From JBBAEA01 sp041656175 (lineage in GTDB: Bacteria > Myxococcota_A > Bradymonadia > UBA4248): a DNA stretch of 16,531 nt. How positions within the stretch are numbered: position 1 is the stretch's first letter; each line of letters opens with the position of its first letter. Where the stretch lies: NCBI GenBank assembly GCA_041656175.1, contig JBBAEA010000083.1, positions 1 through 16,531 of the forward strand. Reading direction: 5' to 3'. Position numbers and translations under genes: made by a program. Below, piece after piece: positions 1-7,078 of this stretch. The notes beneath the pieces are model-generated. The model searched no databases and was not told the origin of the DNA. It saw only the letters and a program-made list of their open reading frames with translations.

Positions 1-1841
1 AAAGGCGTTACTTCGGAGCCAGTTCCCGCCGAAGTTGGAATAGCGATGAAGTATGCTTTTTGGCCGAGTTTTGGAAAAGTGTAAATACGTTTTCGGATAT
101 CGGCAAAGCGCATGGCCATGTCCATGAAATCGGCTTCGGGGTGTTCGTAGAGTAGCCACATAATTTTTGCCGCATCCATCGGCGATCCCCCACCCACCGC
201 AATGATCGCATCGGGCCTAAAACTCGCCATTTGCCTCGCTCCTTCGATAGCGCAGGCTAGCGTCGGATCGGGCTCAACATCGTAGAAGCACTGATGCATG
301 ATTCCGAGTTCGTCAAGTTTTTGCGTGATGGGCTTTGTGTAGCCGTTGTTAAAGAGGAAGTTATCGGTAACAATAAAGACGCGCTTTTTGTCCAGCTCCG
401 TACGTAGTTCATCAAGAGCAACGGGGAGACAGCCACGTTTAATATACAGCTTTTCGGGTGCGCGGAACCACAGCATGTTTTCCTTCCTTTGTGCAACGGT
501 TTTGATATTGAGTAAGTGTTTTACGCCGACATTTTCGGAAACACTATTTCCGCCCCAAGAACCGCAGCCCAGGGTCATGGAGGGTGCAAGCATAAAATTG
601 TACAAATCGCCGATTCCCCCTTGGGAAGATGGTGTATTGACGAGTATTCGCCCAGTTTTCATACGCTCTGCAAACGCGTCTAGTCGATCCTTATGGGTAA
701 TAACGTCGATGTAGATCGATGAGGTATGACCATAGCCACCGTCGGCGATCAAGCGCTCTGCTTTGTTTAGTGCGTCGTTGAAATCCTTGGCTTTGTACAT
801 GGCGAGTACGGGTGAGAGTTTTTCGTGTGCAAACTCTTCGGCGAGTTCAACGCTTTTGACTTCTCCAATCAAAATTTTAGTAGCGGGATCGACTTTGACG
901 CCAGCTAGTTCTGCGATTCTATAAGCCGTTTGCCCGACAATTTTCGCGTTCAGCGAGCCGTTAATGATGATGGTTTTTCGCACTCGCTCAGTATCGGCTT
1001 TATTTAAAAAGTGGCAACCACGCTCTGCAAACTCTTTTTTTACCTTATTATAGATAGGTTCAAGTACGATGACAGCCTGTTCAGAGGCACAGATCATACC
1101 GTTATCAAAGGTTTTGGAGTGAATAATAGAACTGACTGAAAGTTCGATGTTAGCGGATTCATCAATGATGGCTGGGGTGTTCCCTGCTCCAACACCGATG
1201 GCGGGTTTACCGCTGGAGTATGCAGCTTTCACCATTCCAGGGCCACCAGTGGCTAGAATGGTGTCGGCCTCGCGCATGACTAGTGTGGATTTGTCTAGCC
1301 CAGGAACGTCGATCCAGTCGATGATTCCCTCGGGAGCGCCAGCAGCGACGGCAGCATCAAGAACAAGCTTAGCTGCAGCGATGGTACAGTTCTTAGCGCG
1401 CGGGTGCGGGCTAATCATAATAGCGTTTCGCGTTTTAAGCGCGAGCAAGCTTTTGAATATCGCGGTCGAAGTTGGGTTCGTGGTGGGAATAACGGCTGCA
1501 ATAACGCCAAGAGGCTCGGCGATTTTTTGTATTCCAAATGCCTTATCTTCCTCAATGACGCCGCAGGTTTTTGTGTCCTTATAAATGTTATAGATGTTCT
1601 CCGATGCGTAGTGATTCTTGATCACTTTATCTTCCACAACACCCATGCCCGTTTCCTCTACCGCCATCTGCGCTAGAGAAATGCGCGCGCTCGCCGCCGC
1701 TTTAGCAGCAGCGAAAAATATCTTATCAACTTGCGCTTGCGTGTATGTGGCATAAACTCGCTGAACCTCGCGAAGATTTTGTAAAGCTTCCCCTAGTCTT
1801 TCAACACTGTCAACTGGCTCTCGCTTACAAGTACTTTTCAT
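1..1841 (-). CDS. adhE: Bifunctional acetaldehyde/alcohol dehydrogenase AdhE (3' end outside window)
   Basis: AdhE reduces acetyl-CoA to acetaldehyde with NADH (N-terminal aldehyde dehydrogenase domain) and then to ethanol (C-terminal iron-dependent alcohol dehydrogenase domain), regenerating NAD+ in cytoplasmic fermentation; family members form spirosome filaments. I translated 613 uninterrupted codons running off the window at position 1. The family is about 870-890 residues, so roughly 260-280 are missing. The thioester cysteine lies at residue 251 in FDNGMICASEQ, corresponding to Cys246 of the E. coli enzyme. The linker is near residues 445-465. The alcohol dehydrogenase domain shows GGGSPMDAAKIMW (about 550-562) and PTSAGTGSEVTP at the edge. 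The iron ligands lie beyond the window. The ATG at 1839-1841 follows a strong GGAGGT (1851-1856) at 9 nt spacing. The gene is not part of the ribosomal operon: a terminator and 427 bp separate it from rplQ. Confidence 0.97.
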   Translation of the reverse strand, partial: MKSTCKREPVDSVERLGEALQNLREVQRVYATYTQAQVDKIFFAAAKAAASARISLAQMAVEETGMGVVEDKVIKNHYASENIYNIYKDTKTCGVIEEDKAFGIQKIAEPLGVIAAVIPTTNPTSTAIFKSLLALKTRNAIMISPHPRAKNCTIAAAKLVLDAAVAAGAPEGIIDWIDVPGLDKSTLVMREADTILATGGPGMVKAAYSSGKPAIGVGAGNTPAIIDESANIELSVSSIIHSKTFDNGMICASEQAVIVLEPIYNKVKKEFAERGCHFLNKADTERVRKTIIINGSLNAKIVGQTAYRIAELAGVKVDPATKILIGEVKSVELAEEFAHEKLSPVLAMYKAKDFNDALNKAERLIADGGYGHTSSIYIDVITHKDRLDAFAERMKTGRILVNTPSSQGGIGDLYNFMLAPSMTLGCGSWGGNSVSENVGVKHLLNIKTVAQRKENMLWFRAPEKLYIKRGCLPVALDELRTELDKKRVFIVTDNFLFNNGYTKPITQKLDELGIMHQCFYDVEPDPTLACAIEGARQMASFRPDAIIAVGGGSPMDAAKIMWLLYEHPEADFMDMAMRFADIRKRIYTFPKLGQKAYFIAIPTSAGTGSEVTP

Positions 1842-1850
1842 TAGCTTTCT

Positions 1851-1856
1851 ACCTCC
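1851..1856 (-). promoter_or_regulatory. Ribosome binding site of adhE
   Basis: Minus-strand GGAGGT lies 9 nt before the adhE ATG. It is a near-perfect anti-16S match and fixes the start. A small hairpin (1863-1879) sits just upstream. Confidence 0.85.
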
Positions 1857-1862
1857 AAAGAT

Positions 1863-1879
1863 CGTATCGAAGTGATACG
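1863..1879 (-). promoter_or_regulatory. Small hairpin in adhE leader, upstream of the RBS
   Basis: CGTATC (1863-1868) and GATACG (1874-1879) form a perfect 6 bp stem with a 5 nt loop, ending 6 nt before the Shine-Dalgarno sequence. It could tune ribosome access or mRNA stability, or be chance; a 6 bp stem is common in random sequence. Confidence 0.35.
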
Positions 1880-1929
1880 TCGCCATAAATGCCTAGCGCC
1901 CCGAAAAAGTAAGTATTGCGCATTCTTAA

Positions 1930-1949
1930 ATCAATAAATTTTTATCGAT
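1930..1949. promoter_or_regulatory. Palindromic operator-like site, copy 1 (adhE-proximal)
   Basis: The site reads ATCAATAAA-TT-TTTATCGAT on the plus strand: 9 bp arms around a 2 bp centre with one mismatch. It is nearly identical to the site at 2102-2121, and the shared block continues for three more bases (TTA). It lies about 90 bp upstream of the adhE ATG, where a bound protein could overlap or roadblock a promoter. It does not match the Rex (TTGTTAA-N4-TTAACAA) or FNR/CRP patterns as I know them, so the regulator is unknown. Confidence 0.5.
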
Positions 1950-2057
1950 TTAAATTTTCACGCAGTACTGCACAACAGAGTTTGTTGTTGTCTCTTATAA
2001 TAGAGGTTAAACTCCGCGTCTTCCTTACTTTATATCCCCCCCCAACCCTTGCCTGCT

Positions 2058-2085
2058 TTATTATGCACCTTTGCGCTTAGGTCAA
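2058..2085 (-). promoter_or_regulatory. Weak candidate promoter for adhE
   Basis: Minus-strand TTGACC (2080-2085, 5 of 6 to the -35 consensus) is followed after 16 bp by TAATAA (2058-2063), a poor -10 box. CATAAT matches better but the spacing would be only 14 bp. Palindrome copy 2 is centred about 60 bp upstream of the implied start site, a position typical of an activator. The assignment is tentative. Confidence 0.25.
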
Positions 2086-2101
2086 GTAAAAAACGCAATA
2101 T

Positions 2102-2121
2102 ATCGATAAATTTTTATCGAT
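2102..2121. promoter_or_regulatory. Palindromic operator-like site, copy 2 (perfect inverted repeat)
   Basis: The site reads ATCGATAAA-TT-TTTATCGAT: perfect 9 bp arms around a 2 bp centre. It differs from copy 1 at one base and lies 172 bp from it, about 16 helical turns. Two near-identical palindromes in one intergenic region suggest a dimeric DNA-binding regulator with two sites, possibly with looping. The identity of the regulator cannot be read from the sequence. Confidence 0.55.
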
Positions 2122-2221
2122 TTAGCTATGACGGCTTAAATACCGTTTTGCCGTCGTGTCGTGAAGTTGAGGGAAAGATTTGGGGAGCAAAGTGTTGAGG
2201 GAAGCTAATGAGCAGAACGCG

Positions 2222-2244
2222 AAAAGCGCCTAAGATAGGCGCTC
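2222..2244 (-). terminator. Intrinsic terminator after rplQ
   Basis: Minus-strand AGCGCCTA (2236-2243) and TAGGCGCT (2225-2232) form a perfect 8 bp, GC-rich stem with a 3 nt loop, followed by TTTC. The U tract is short but the stem is strong. It lies 25 nt after the rplQ stop and closes the ribosomal unit before adhE. Confidence 0.75.
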
Positions 2245-2268
2245 TTTAAGGGTTCCGCTCTTTAAACT

Positions 2269-2715
2269 TTAGTCAGCCGCCGTTTCGGCAACTTGCTCCA
2301 CGACCGTTTGTACGGGTGTTCGCTCAACGAGTTCGATGCGAACGATGGGCGCATTATCGCCGTGTCGTCGATCTAGTTTAATGATGCGAGTGTAGCCGCC
2401 GTTTCTATCTTTGTTTCGTATAGCGATATCATCAAAGAGTTTGCGAAGGATCTCGCCATTTTTCTTCGATTCTTCAGGGTTATTTCGATCGAAGCATTGC
2501 TCGTTAATTCTCGCGGCTGCTAAACGTCGTGCATGCATATCGCCGCGTTTTCCAAGAGTGATAAGTTTATCGACAACACTTCGCAATTCTTTAGCCTTCG
2601 CTTCAGTCGTCTGTATGCTTTCTTCACGCAGCAGGGCTGTGGCGAGGTTTTTGTAGAGTGCTTTTCGGTGTGCCGAGGTTCTGCTAAGTTTTCGTCCAGA
2701 TTTTCGGTGTCTCAT
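2269..2715 (-). CDS. rplQ: 50S ribosomal protein L17
   Basis: L17 is a bacteria-specific large-subunit protein near the exit-tunnel side of 23S rRNA. The N terminus MRHRKSGRKLSRTSAHRKAL is the family signature, followed by the conserved region with LITLGKRGDMHARRLAA. At 148 residues it is longer than the 127-residue E. coli protein; the extra length is mainly a C-terminal tail (ending VVEQVAETAAD) that is unlike the basic core. The start is ATG with a modest AGGA 8 nt upstream. It is last in the alpha-type cluster, 28 bp after rpoA, and is followed by an intrinsic terminator. Confidence 0.97.
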   Translation of the reverse strand: MRHRKSGRKLSRTSAHRKALYKNLATALLREESIQTTEAKAKELRSVVDKLITLGKRGDMHARRLAAARINEQCFDRNNPEESKKNGEILRKLFDDIAIRNKDRNGGYTRIIKLDRRHGDNAPIVRIELVERTPVQTVVEQVAETAAD

Positions 2716-2743
2716 TATATAATCCTATTACGATAAAATCTAT

Positions 2744-3730
2744 TTAAGCTTCAGCGGGGGGCTCCCAATTATCGAGGTCCATGCCTAGGGTAAGTCCCAT
2801 ACGCGCGAGAACTTCTTTAACTTCGCGCAGTGATTTTCTACCAAAGTTTTTGAGTTTCAGCATCTCGGCTTCCGTCTTTTGAACGAGTTCACCGATATAT
2901 CGAATGTTTTCATTTTGCAAACAGTTTGCAGGTCGCACGGAGAATTCGAATTCGCTGACCGCCCGATCGAGGTATTCGTTAGTGTTTACTTCATTAACAA
3001 CTTCGACAGGTTTTTCGGGAATTTCGACTTCATCAAAGTTAATGAATACGTCAACTTGTTCTTTAATGATCTTTGCCGCAAAGGCCAGTGCATCTTCGGG
3101 TATGACGGATCCATCAGTCCAAACTTCGATCGTAAGCTTATCGTAGTCCGTGTGTTGTCCAACACGTGCGTTAGTAACGGTATAATTCACACGATTTACT
3201 GGGCTAAAAAGCGCATCTACTACAATGGTTCCGATAGGCAAGTCAGGGTCTCTGTATTCATCGGCTCTTTTGTAGCCTTTTCCAGCGTCAATGCAAAGAT
3301 CGGCCACAAAGTGTCCACCCTCCCCAAGCGTACAAATGACGAGGTCGGGGTTAAGGATTTCGACGTTTGGTGGTGCTTGAATATCTTTGGCGTAGACGGG
3401 GCCGGGACCTTTTTTGTCTACATGCATCCACACGGGCTCCGTAATGTCGGAGCGCAGAAGCAGCTCTTTAATGTTAAGGATAATAAAAGTAACATCTTCC
3501 TTAACATCGGGCAGAGCCATAAACTCGTGTAAAGCTCCTTCAATACGAACGGCTGTTACAGCGGTTCCTTGGAGGGATCCTAACATTACTCGACGCAGTG
3601 CGTTTCCTAGGGTGTGGCCATATCCTCGTTCTAGGGGTTCACAGATAAATCGAGTATAAGTAGAGCTCTTGGTTTCGTTATCGATCTCTACGGTTTTAGG
3701 CCGTATAAGATCAGTCCAATTTCGATGCAT
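2744..3730 (-). CDS. rpoA: DNA-directed RNA polymerase alpha subunit
   Basis: Alpha dimerises to nucleate RNA polymerase assembly; its C-terminal domain binds UP elements and activators. The 328 residues cover the full family. The N-terminal domain has LERGYGHTLGNALRRVML at 33-50, the dimer-interface signature. The C-terminal domain has SVRPANCLQNENIRYIGELVQ and NFGRKSLREVKEVL, retaining the Arg/Asn/Cys (E. coli R265/N268/C269) UP-element contacts. The protein ends DNWEPPAEA, like ENWPP in proteobacterial alphas. The start MHRNWTDLIRPK resembles deltaproteobacterial and myxobacterial alphas. The ATG follows GGAGG. It sits directly between rpsK and rplQ; rpsD, which separates rpsK from rpoA in many proteobacteria, is not here. 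Confidence 0.98.
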   Translation of the reverse strand: MHRNWTDLIRPKTVEIDNETKSSTYTRFICEPLERGYGHTLGNALRRVMLGSLQGTAVTAVRIEGALHEFMALPDVKEDVTFIILNIKELLLRSDITEPVWMHVDKKGPGPVYAKDIQAPPNVEILNPDLVICTLGEGGHFVADLCIDAGKGYKRADEYRDPDLPIGTIVVDALFSPVNRVNYTVTNARVGQHTDYDKLTIEVWTDGSVIPEDALAFAAKIIKEQVDVFINFDEVEIPEKPVEVVNEVNTNEYLDRAVSEFEFSVRPANCLQNENIRYIGELVQKTEAEMLKLKNFGRKSLREVKEVLARMGLTLGMDLDNWEPPAEA

Positions 3731-3817
3731 GTTTCCTCCGCACCGTAGCGATGCAAGCCAATCAACGTGTTCTTAAAATCAATAAGCGTTTATAAGGATT
3801 CAACGAAATGTTTGTAC

Positions 3818-4225
3818 CTATACGCGTCGGCGTTTTGGTGGTCGGCATCCGTTGTGTGGTATGGGAGTGACGTCTCTGATCATCGTCACTTTGAGTCCAG
3901 CTTGTTGGAGAGCGCGCAGAACGCTATCGCGTCCAGAGCCAGGTCCTTTGGCATGAATGGAGACGGAGCGCATTCCGTGAGCCATAGCCTTCTTAGCGGC
4001 TTCTTCAGCAGCGACTTGCGCTGCGAATGGCGTAGATTTACGCGATCCCTTAAAGCCTTTGCTTCCGCAAGTAGCCCACGAGACACACTCACCGTTGTTA
4101 TCGGTGATGGTAATGATAGTGTTATTGAATGTACAGCGCACGTGTGCTACGCCAGACTGTATATTCTTTTTTACTGCTTTTTTAGCGCCACGTTTACTGG
4201 CTGATTTTCCTTTTGCCTTTACCAC
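3818..4225 (-). CDS. rpsK: 30S ribosomal protein S11
   Basis: S11 sits on the platform of the small subunit near the 3' end of 16S rRNA and the E site. The 135 residues include VRCTFNNTIITITD and the diagnostic C-terminal PHNGCRPPKRRRV. The start is GTG at 4223-4225 (MVKAKGKSASKRG), preceded by GAGG; the ATG just upstream at 4233 is out of frame and stops after four codons. It lies 17 bp after rpsM. The 87 bp to rpoA is the longest gap within this cluster, and I see no strong hairpin in it. Confidence 0.97.
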   Translation of the reverse strand: MVKAKGKSASKRGAKKAVKKNIQSGVAHVRCTFNNTIITITDNNGECVSWATCGSKGFKGSRKSTPFAAQVAAEEAAKKAMAHGMRSVSIHAKGPGSGRDSVLRALQQAGLKVTMIRDVTPIPHNGCRPPKRRRV

Positions 4226-4242
4226 TTACTCATCCCTCACTG

Positions 4243-4611
4243 TTATCTCTTTCTCTTAACGGAAGCACGAACTGGACCCTTACGTGTACGCGCATTGGTC
4301 TTTGTACGTTGTCCTCTAACGGGTAAACCACGTCGGTGACGCAAGCCCCTATAGCATCCAAGATCCATCAAACGCTTAATATTCATTCGAACTACGCGAC
4401 GCAAATCGCCTTCGACTTGATATTTAGCATCAATAACATCACGAATGCTACGAATTTCAGCTTCGGTCAAATCATCCGAATTTCGCTCTAACGGAACATT
4501 CGCATCTGTTAAAATTGCTTTTGCACGCGATCTTCCAATCCCATAGATGCTCGTCAAAGCGATCTCCATGCGTTTACGTCGCGGCAAATCTACACCAGCA
4601 ATACGTGCCAT
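4243..4611 (-). CDS. rpsM: 30S ribosomal protein S13
   Basis: S13 is a small-subunit head protein that contacts the P-site tRNA and forms bridges to the large subunit. The 122 residues start MARIAGVDLPRRKR, contain the helix-hairpin segment YGIGRSRAKAIL, and end in the basic tail with GLRHRRGLPVRGQRTKTNARTRKG motif elements. The length is normal. It follows rpmJ by 14 nt and precedes rpsK by 17 nt, and is evidently co-transcribed with both. Confidence 0.97.
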   Translation of the reverse strand: MARIAGVDLPRRKRMEIALTSIYGIGRSRAKAILTDANVPLERNSDDLTEAEIRSIRDVIDAKYQVEGDLRRVVRMNIKRLMDLGCYRGLRHRRGLPVRGQRTKTNARTRKGPVRASVKRKR

Positions 4612-4625
4612 TTGGCCCTCCTAAA

Positions 4626-4739
4626 CTATCCTTGACGTTGTTTATGACGCGGATTAACGCAAATCACGCGGACAACACCATGACGGCGAACTAATTTACA
4701 TTTATCACAAATCTTTTTTACTGACGGACGAACTTTCAT
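4626..4739 (-). CDS. rpmJ: 50S ribosomal protein L36 (zinc type)
   Basis: This is a 37-codon gene read directly from the sequence: MKVRPSVKKICDKCKLV at the start and NPRHKQRQG at the end, stop TAG at 4626-4628. L36 is the smallest large-subunit protein. Cys11, Cys14, Cys27 and His32 give the complete zinc ribbon, so this is the zinc-binding (C+) form. The start is ATG after AGGAG. It is the first gene of the alpha-type cluster and follows the 344 bp non-coding gap, so its upstream region is probably the promoter region for rpmJ-rpsM-rpsK-rpoA-rplQ. Confidence 0.96.
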   Translation of the reverse strand: MKVRPSVKKICDKCKLVRRHGVVRVICVNPRHKQRQG

Positions 4740-4862
4740 GTCCCCATCTCCTAGAAATTTTCCCCACCCAAACGCAGGGCTTGTTTACTTAACAAATTCG
4801 CAAACAAAATTCAAGTATATTTTATACCCGCATCAATTAGAACTATGAGTCATAGAATTTCT

Positions 4863-4892
4863 ATATCAGCGGTATTTATAATCCATTGTCAA
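4863..4892 (-). promoter_or_regulatory. Candidate promoter for the rpmJ-rplQ unit
   Basis: Minus-strand TTGACA (4887-4892) is a perfect -35 box. The -10 is unclear: TGATAT (4863-4868) at 18 bp spacing is the best standard-spacing option, matching 3 of 6. A second candidate nearer rpmJ is TTCTAA (4837-4842) with 17 bp spacing to TATACT (4814-4819, 5 of 6). Some promoter here is likely because a 344 bp gap interrupts an otherwise compact operon, but which boxes are used cannot be decided from sequence. Confidence 0.4.
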
Positions 4893-4902
4893 ACCATAAA
4901 CT

Positions 4903-4922
4903 GCTAAGTACCCTTACTTAGC
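4903..4922. repeat. Perfect 8 bp inverted repeat, part of a set of competing hairpins
   Basis: GCTAAGTA (4903-4910) pairs with TACTTAGC (4915-4922) around CCCT. A second TACTTAGC (4978-4985) could pair with 4903-4910 instead, and TAACACC (4923-4929) pairs with GGTGTTA (4986-4992), extendable by GC with one bulge. On the minus-strand transcript the stem is followed by CAGTTTATGG, not a run of U, so it is at best a weak adk terminator. It could equally be an operator or an attenuator element. Confidence 0.45.
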
Positions 4923-5083
4923 TAACACCCGCAACGTTATCTTTTATTTACGTTTACTAAGGTCTTTATCTTTTCGATACTTAGCGGTGTTACACAAAGC
5001 TTCGCACTTATAAACAACAAAGCGTTTAGATCTTTAAGTACAGGGTTTTAGTCTAGCCACTATCATCGTTGTAAATTCGCAAT

Positions 5084-5722
5084 TTAAGCAGCTTTCTTTA
5101 GAATATTAAGTATATTGTTTAATATATCGTTAATCGGAGCACCCCCATCGACTTTATATAAAACATTATCTTTCTCATAAAAGTCGATCAGCGGCGCTGT
5201 TTCATCGTGATACACTCTTAAACGCTCACGAACGACTATTTCGTTGTCATCAGCTCGTCTTCGCAGTTCACCCTTACAGTGATCGCAGCAACCTTTGATT
5301 TTGGGTGGCATATTCACATCGTGAAATACCCTACCGCAGTCGGCGCACGAAAGCCGATGAATAATGCGCTCAACGATGCTTGCATCTTCTACGTCGATGA
5401 GTATAACGGCGTCAATCCTTTGTCCGCTATCTTTAAGGGCTTTCGCCTGTACGAGAGTTCGGGGATATCCATCGAGAAGGTATCCGCCGTTTTCTTTACG
5501 AAGGCGCTCGGCGACAATGGCGTTGACAAGATCGTCGGGGACTAACTTGCCAGCGCCAAGGTAGGACTCGGCGAGTTTGCCAAGCTCCGTACCCTCGCTA
5601 CGCGCCTGTCGCAGCATATCGCCAGTAGAAATATGTGGAATCTTTAGTGTTTCGCACAAACTCTTAGCTTGTGTCCCCTTTCCTGCTCCAGGGGGACCAA
5701 GCAGAATGATATTAGACTTCAT
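5084..5722 (-). CDS. adk: Adenylate kinase with zinc-finger LID
   Basis: Adenylate kinase converts ATP and AMP into two ADP, balancing adenine nucleotides in the cytoplasm. The 212 residues contain the P loop GPPGAGKGTQ (9-18), the AMP-binding segment STGDML (32-37), and DGYPRT (84-89). The LID is the long form with CADC at 126-129 and CDHC at 146-149, a four-cysteine zinc site, whereas the E. coli enzyme lacks structural zinc. Start ATG at 5720-5722 lies 9 nt beyond the secY stop. The secY-adk pair is a common arrangement. The 344 bp gap that follows lacks the usual map and infA. Confidence 0.97.
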   Translation of the reverse strand: MKSNIILLGPPGAGKGTQAKSLCETLKIPHISTGDMLRQARSEGTELGKLAESYLGAGKLVPDDLVNAIVAERLRKENGGYLLDGYPRTLVQAKALKDSGQRIDAVILIDVEDASIVERIIHRLSCADCGRVFHDVNMPPKIKGCCDHCKGELRRRADDNEIVVRERLRVYHDETAPLIDFYEKDNVLYKVDGGAPINDILNNILNILKKAA

Positions 5723-5731
5723 TGTTCACCC

Positions 5732-7078
5732 CTAGGCAGCCGCACGTTTACGCAAACGCGTTCCTGGCGTTGGACCGCTAAAGCCCTCGTAGTGCCTATT
5801 GGTAAGGTGATCCTCGATCTGCCTTACCGTATCTAGCGCAACACCAACTACGATAAGCAGCGCCGTTCCACCGAAATAGAACTGTACTTGGAAGTTGGCC
5901 ACTAAGATTTCTGGCAATACGCAGACAGCCGAAATATAGATTGCACCAACAACGGTGACTCTACCCAGAGCAGTATTGATGTATTCAGCCGTTTTCTTTC
6001 CTGGGCGAATGCCAGGGATAGATGCGGAGCTCTTCTTAAGGTTATCGGCCACATCAACGGGGTTAAAGACAACCTGCGTATAGAAGAAGGTGAAGAAGAC
6101 AATGAGTGCCACATAAAATACAATATGTCTCCAATCCCCAGGTACGAGAGCAGCTCGTACACCTTGCAACCATTCGTTGTTGGGGAAAAACCCAGCAATG
6201 GTGGCGGGGAACATGAGCACTGAACCTGCAAATATAGGTGGAATAACGCCAGCGGTGTTAAGCTTTAAGGGCAAGTACGAGGACTGTCCGCCGAAGGCAT
6301 CGCGACCAACCATGCGTTTTGCGTGTTGAATGGGAATGCGTCGTTGTGCTTTCTCAAAAAAGCAGATAAACGCGATAGTGGCAACAACGATAAGGGCAAG
6401 CAGTACGACCTGATAGAGGGATAGCCCGACTGTTCCAGATTGATCACCCGTTGCCTGCTCATAGAGCGATAGTGCTGCGCTGGGTAAGCGCGCCACAATA
6501 CCAGCAAAGATTATGAGTGAAATGCCATTTCCAATGCCTCGATCGTTGATTTGTTCACCTAGCCACATGATGAACACGGCACCAGTGGTTAAGGATAAAA
6601 TAGTCAACAACCTAAATGCCATGGCGCTTTCCATGGTGACGATACCCACCACTTCCCCTGAGTCGGAGAGATTCTGTAGGTAGAAGGCCATGAAAGAGCC
6701 TTGTATAATGGATATGGCCAGTGTGAGGTAGCGTGTCCATTGGTTAATGGTTCTTCTTCCTTGCTCCCCTTCTTTCTGGCGTCTTTCCACTGCGGGCAAA
6801 ACGACGCCGAGTAGCTGGAAGATAATAGATGCACTAATGTAAGGCATAATACCGAGAGCAAATATAGACATTTGCTCCAATGCACCGCCAGAGAAGAAGT
6901 TGAAGATGCTCATTACCCCTTGGCTATCGGCGCCAAACAGCGAGTTCATCTTCAGGCGGTCAACGCCTGGGGTTGTAACGAAACAACCAATTCGATAAAC
7001 CGCCAAGAGCGCAAGCGTGAAAAACAAACGCTTACGCAGCTCGGGGATTTTGAACATATTGGAAAAACCACTAGCCAC
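5732..7078 (-). CDS. secY: Preprotein translocase subunit SecY
   Basis: SecY is the inner-membrane pore of the Sec translocon, exporting unfolded preproteins and inserting membrane proteins with SecE, SecG and SecA. The 448 residues fit the family and show ten hydrophobic segments. Landmarks are FKIPELRKRL near the N terminus, ALGIMPYISASIIFQLL, QKEGEQGRR, and a C-terminal DTVRQIEDHLTNRHYEGF. The start is GTG at 7076-7078, inside the last codons of rplO (8 nt overlap), with GAGGTG a few nt upstream; the next ATG is 7 codons in. The overlap implies translational coupling to rplO. adk follows 9 nt later. Confidence 0.97.
   Translation of the reverse strand: MASGFSNMFKIPELRKRLFFTLALLAVYRIGCFVTTPGVDRLKMNSLFGADSQGVMSIFNFFSGGALEQMSIFALGIMPYISASIIFQLLGVVLPAVERRQKEGEQGRRTINQWTRYLTLAISIIQGSFMAFYLQNLSDSGEVVGIVTMESAMAFRLLTILSLTTGAVFIMWLGEQINDRGIGNGISLIIFAGIVARLPSAALSLYEQATGDQSGTVGLSLYQVVLLALIVVATIAFICFFEKAQRRIPIQHAKRMVGRDAFGGQSSYLPLKLNTAGVIPPIFAGSVLMFPATIAGFFPNNEWLQGVRAALVPGDWRHIVFYVALIVFFTFFYTQVVFNPVDVADNLKKSSASIPGIRPGKKTAEYINTALGRVTVVGAIYISAVCVLPEILVANFQVQFYFGGTALLIVVGVALDTVRQIEDHLTNRHYEGFSGPTPGTRLRKRAAA

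Larger units (their letters stand above)
1842..2268. other. 427 bp intergenic region between rplQ and adhE
   Basis: I see no gene in either direction. In the direction of transcription it holds the rplQ terminator (2222-2244), a 6 bp inverted repeat (GACGGC 2130-2135 with GCCGTC 2150-2155), palindrome copy 2 (2102-2121), a weak candidate promoter (2058-2085), a run of eight C on the plus strand (2036-2043), palindrome copy 1 (1930-1949), a small hairpin and the adhE ribosome binding site. The stretch is AT-rich and looks like a dedicated control region for adhE. Confidence 0.7.
4740..5083. other. 344 bp AT-rich intergenic region between adk and rpmJ
   Basis: No coding frame on either strand resembles infA or map, the genes often found here. 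The stretch holds promoter-like boxes (4814-4892), a perfect 8 bp inverted repeat (4903-4922) and a longer-range pairing (4923-4929 with 4986-4992) that competes with it. A smaller palindrome, ATAGAA-T-TTCTAT, lies at 4852-4864. The region looks like a control region that separates the spc-type and alpha-type units. Confidence 0.7.

Noticed and set aside
1147..1584. 145-codon open frame on the plus strand inside adhE
   Set aside because: It is antisense to the well-conserved aldehyde dehydrogenase domain of AdhE; no independent support.
1996..2001. TATAAT on the plus strand in the adhE upstream region
   Set aside because: A perfect -10 hexamer, but there is no matching -35 box at 16-18 bp and no plus-strand gene downstream; likely chance in AT-rich DNA.
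2879..3532. 217-codon open frame on the plus strand opposite rpoA
   Set aside because: It is antisense to an unambiguous rpoA, has no family resemblance and no Shine-Dalgarno sequence I could find; it is a frame shadow.
4740..5083. Possible infA or other small gene in the adk-rpmJ gap
   Set aside because: I translated the minus strand by eye and found frequent stops and no S1-fold IF-1 motif; the plus strand has nothing recognisable.
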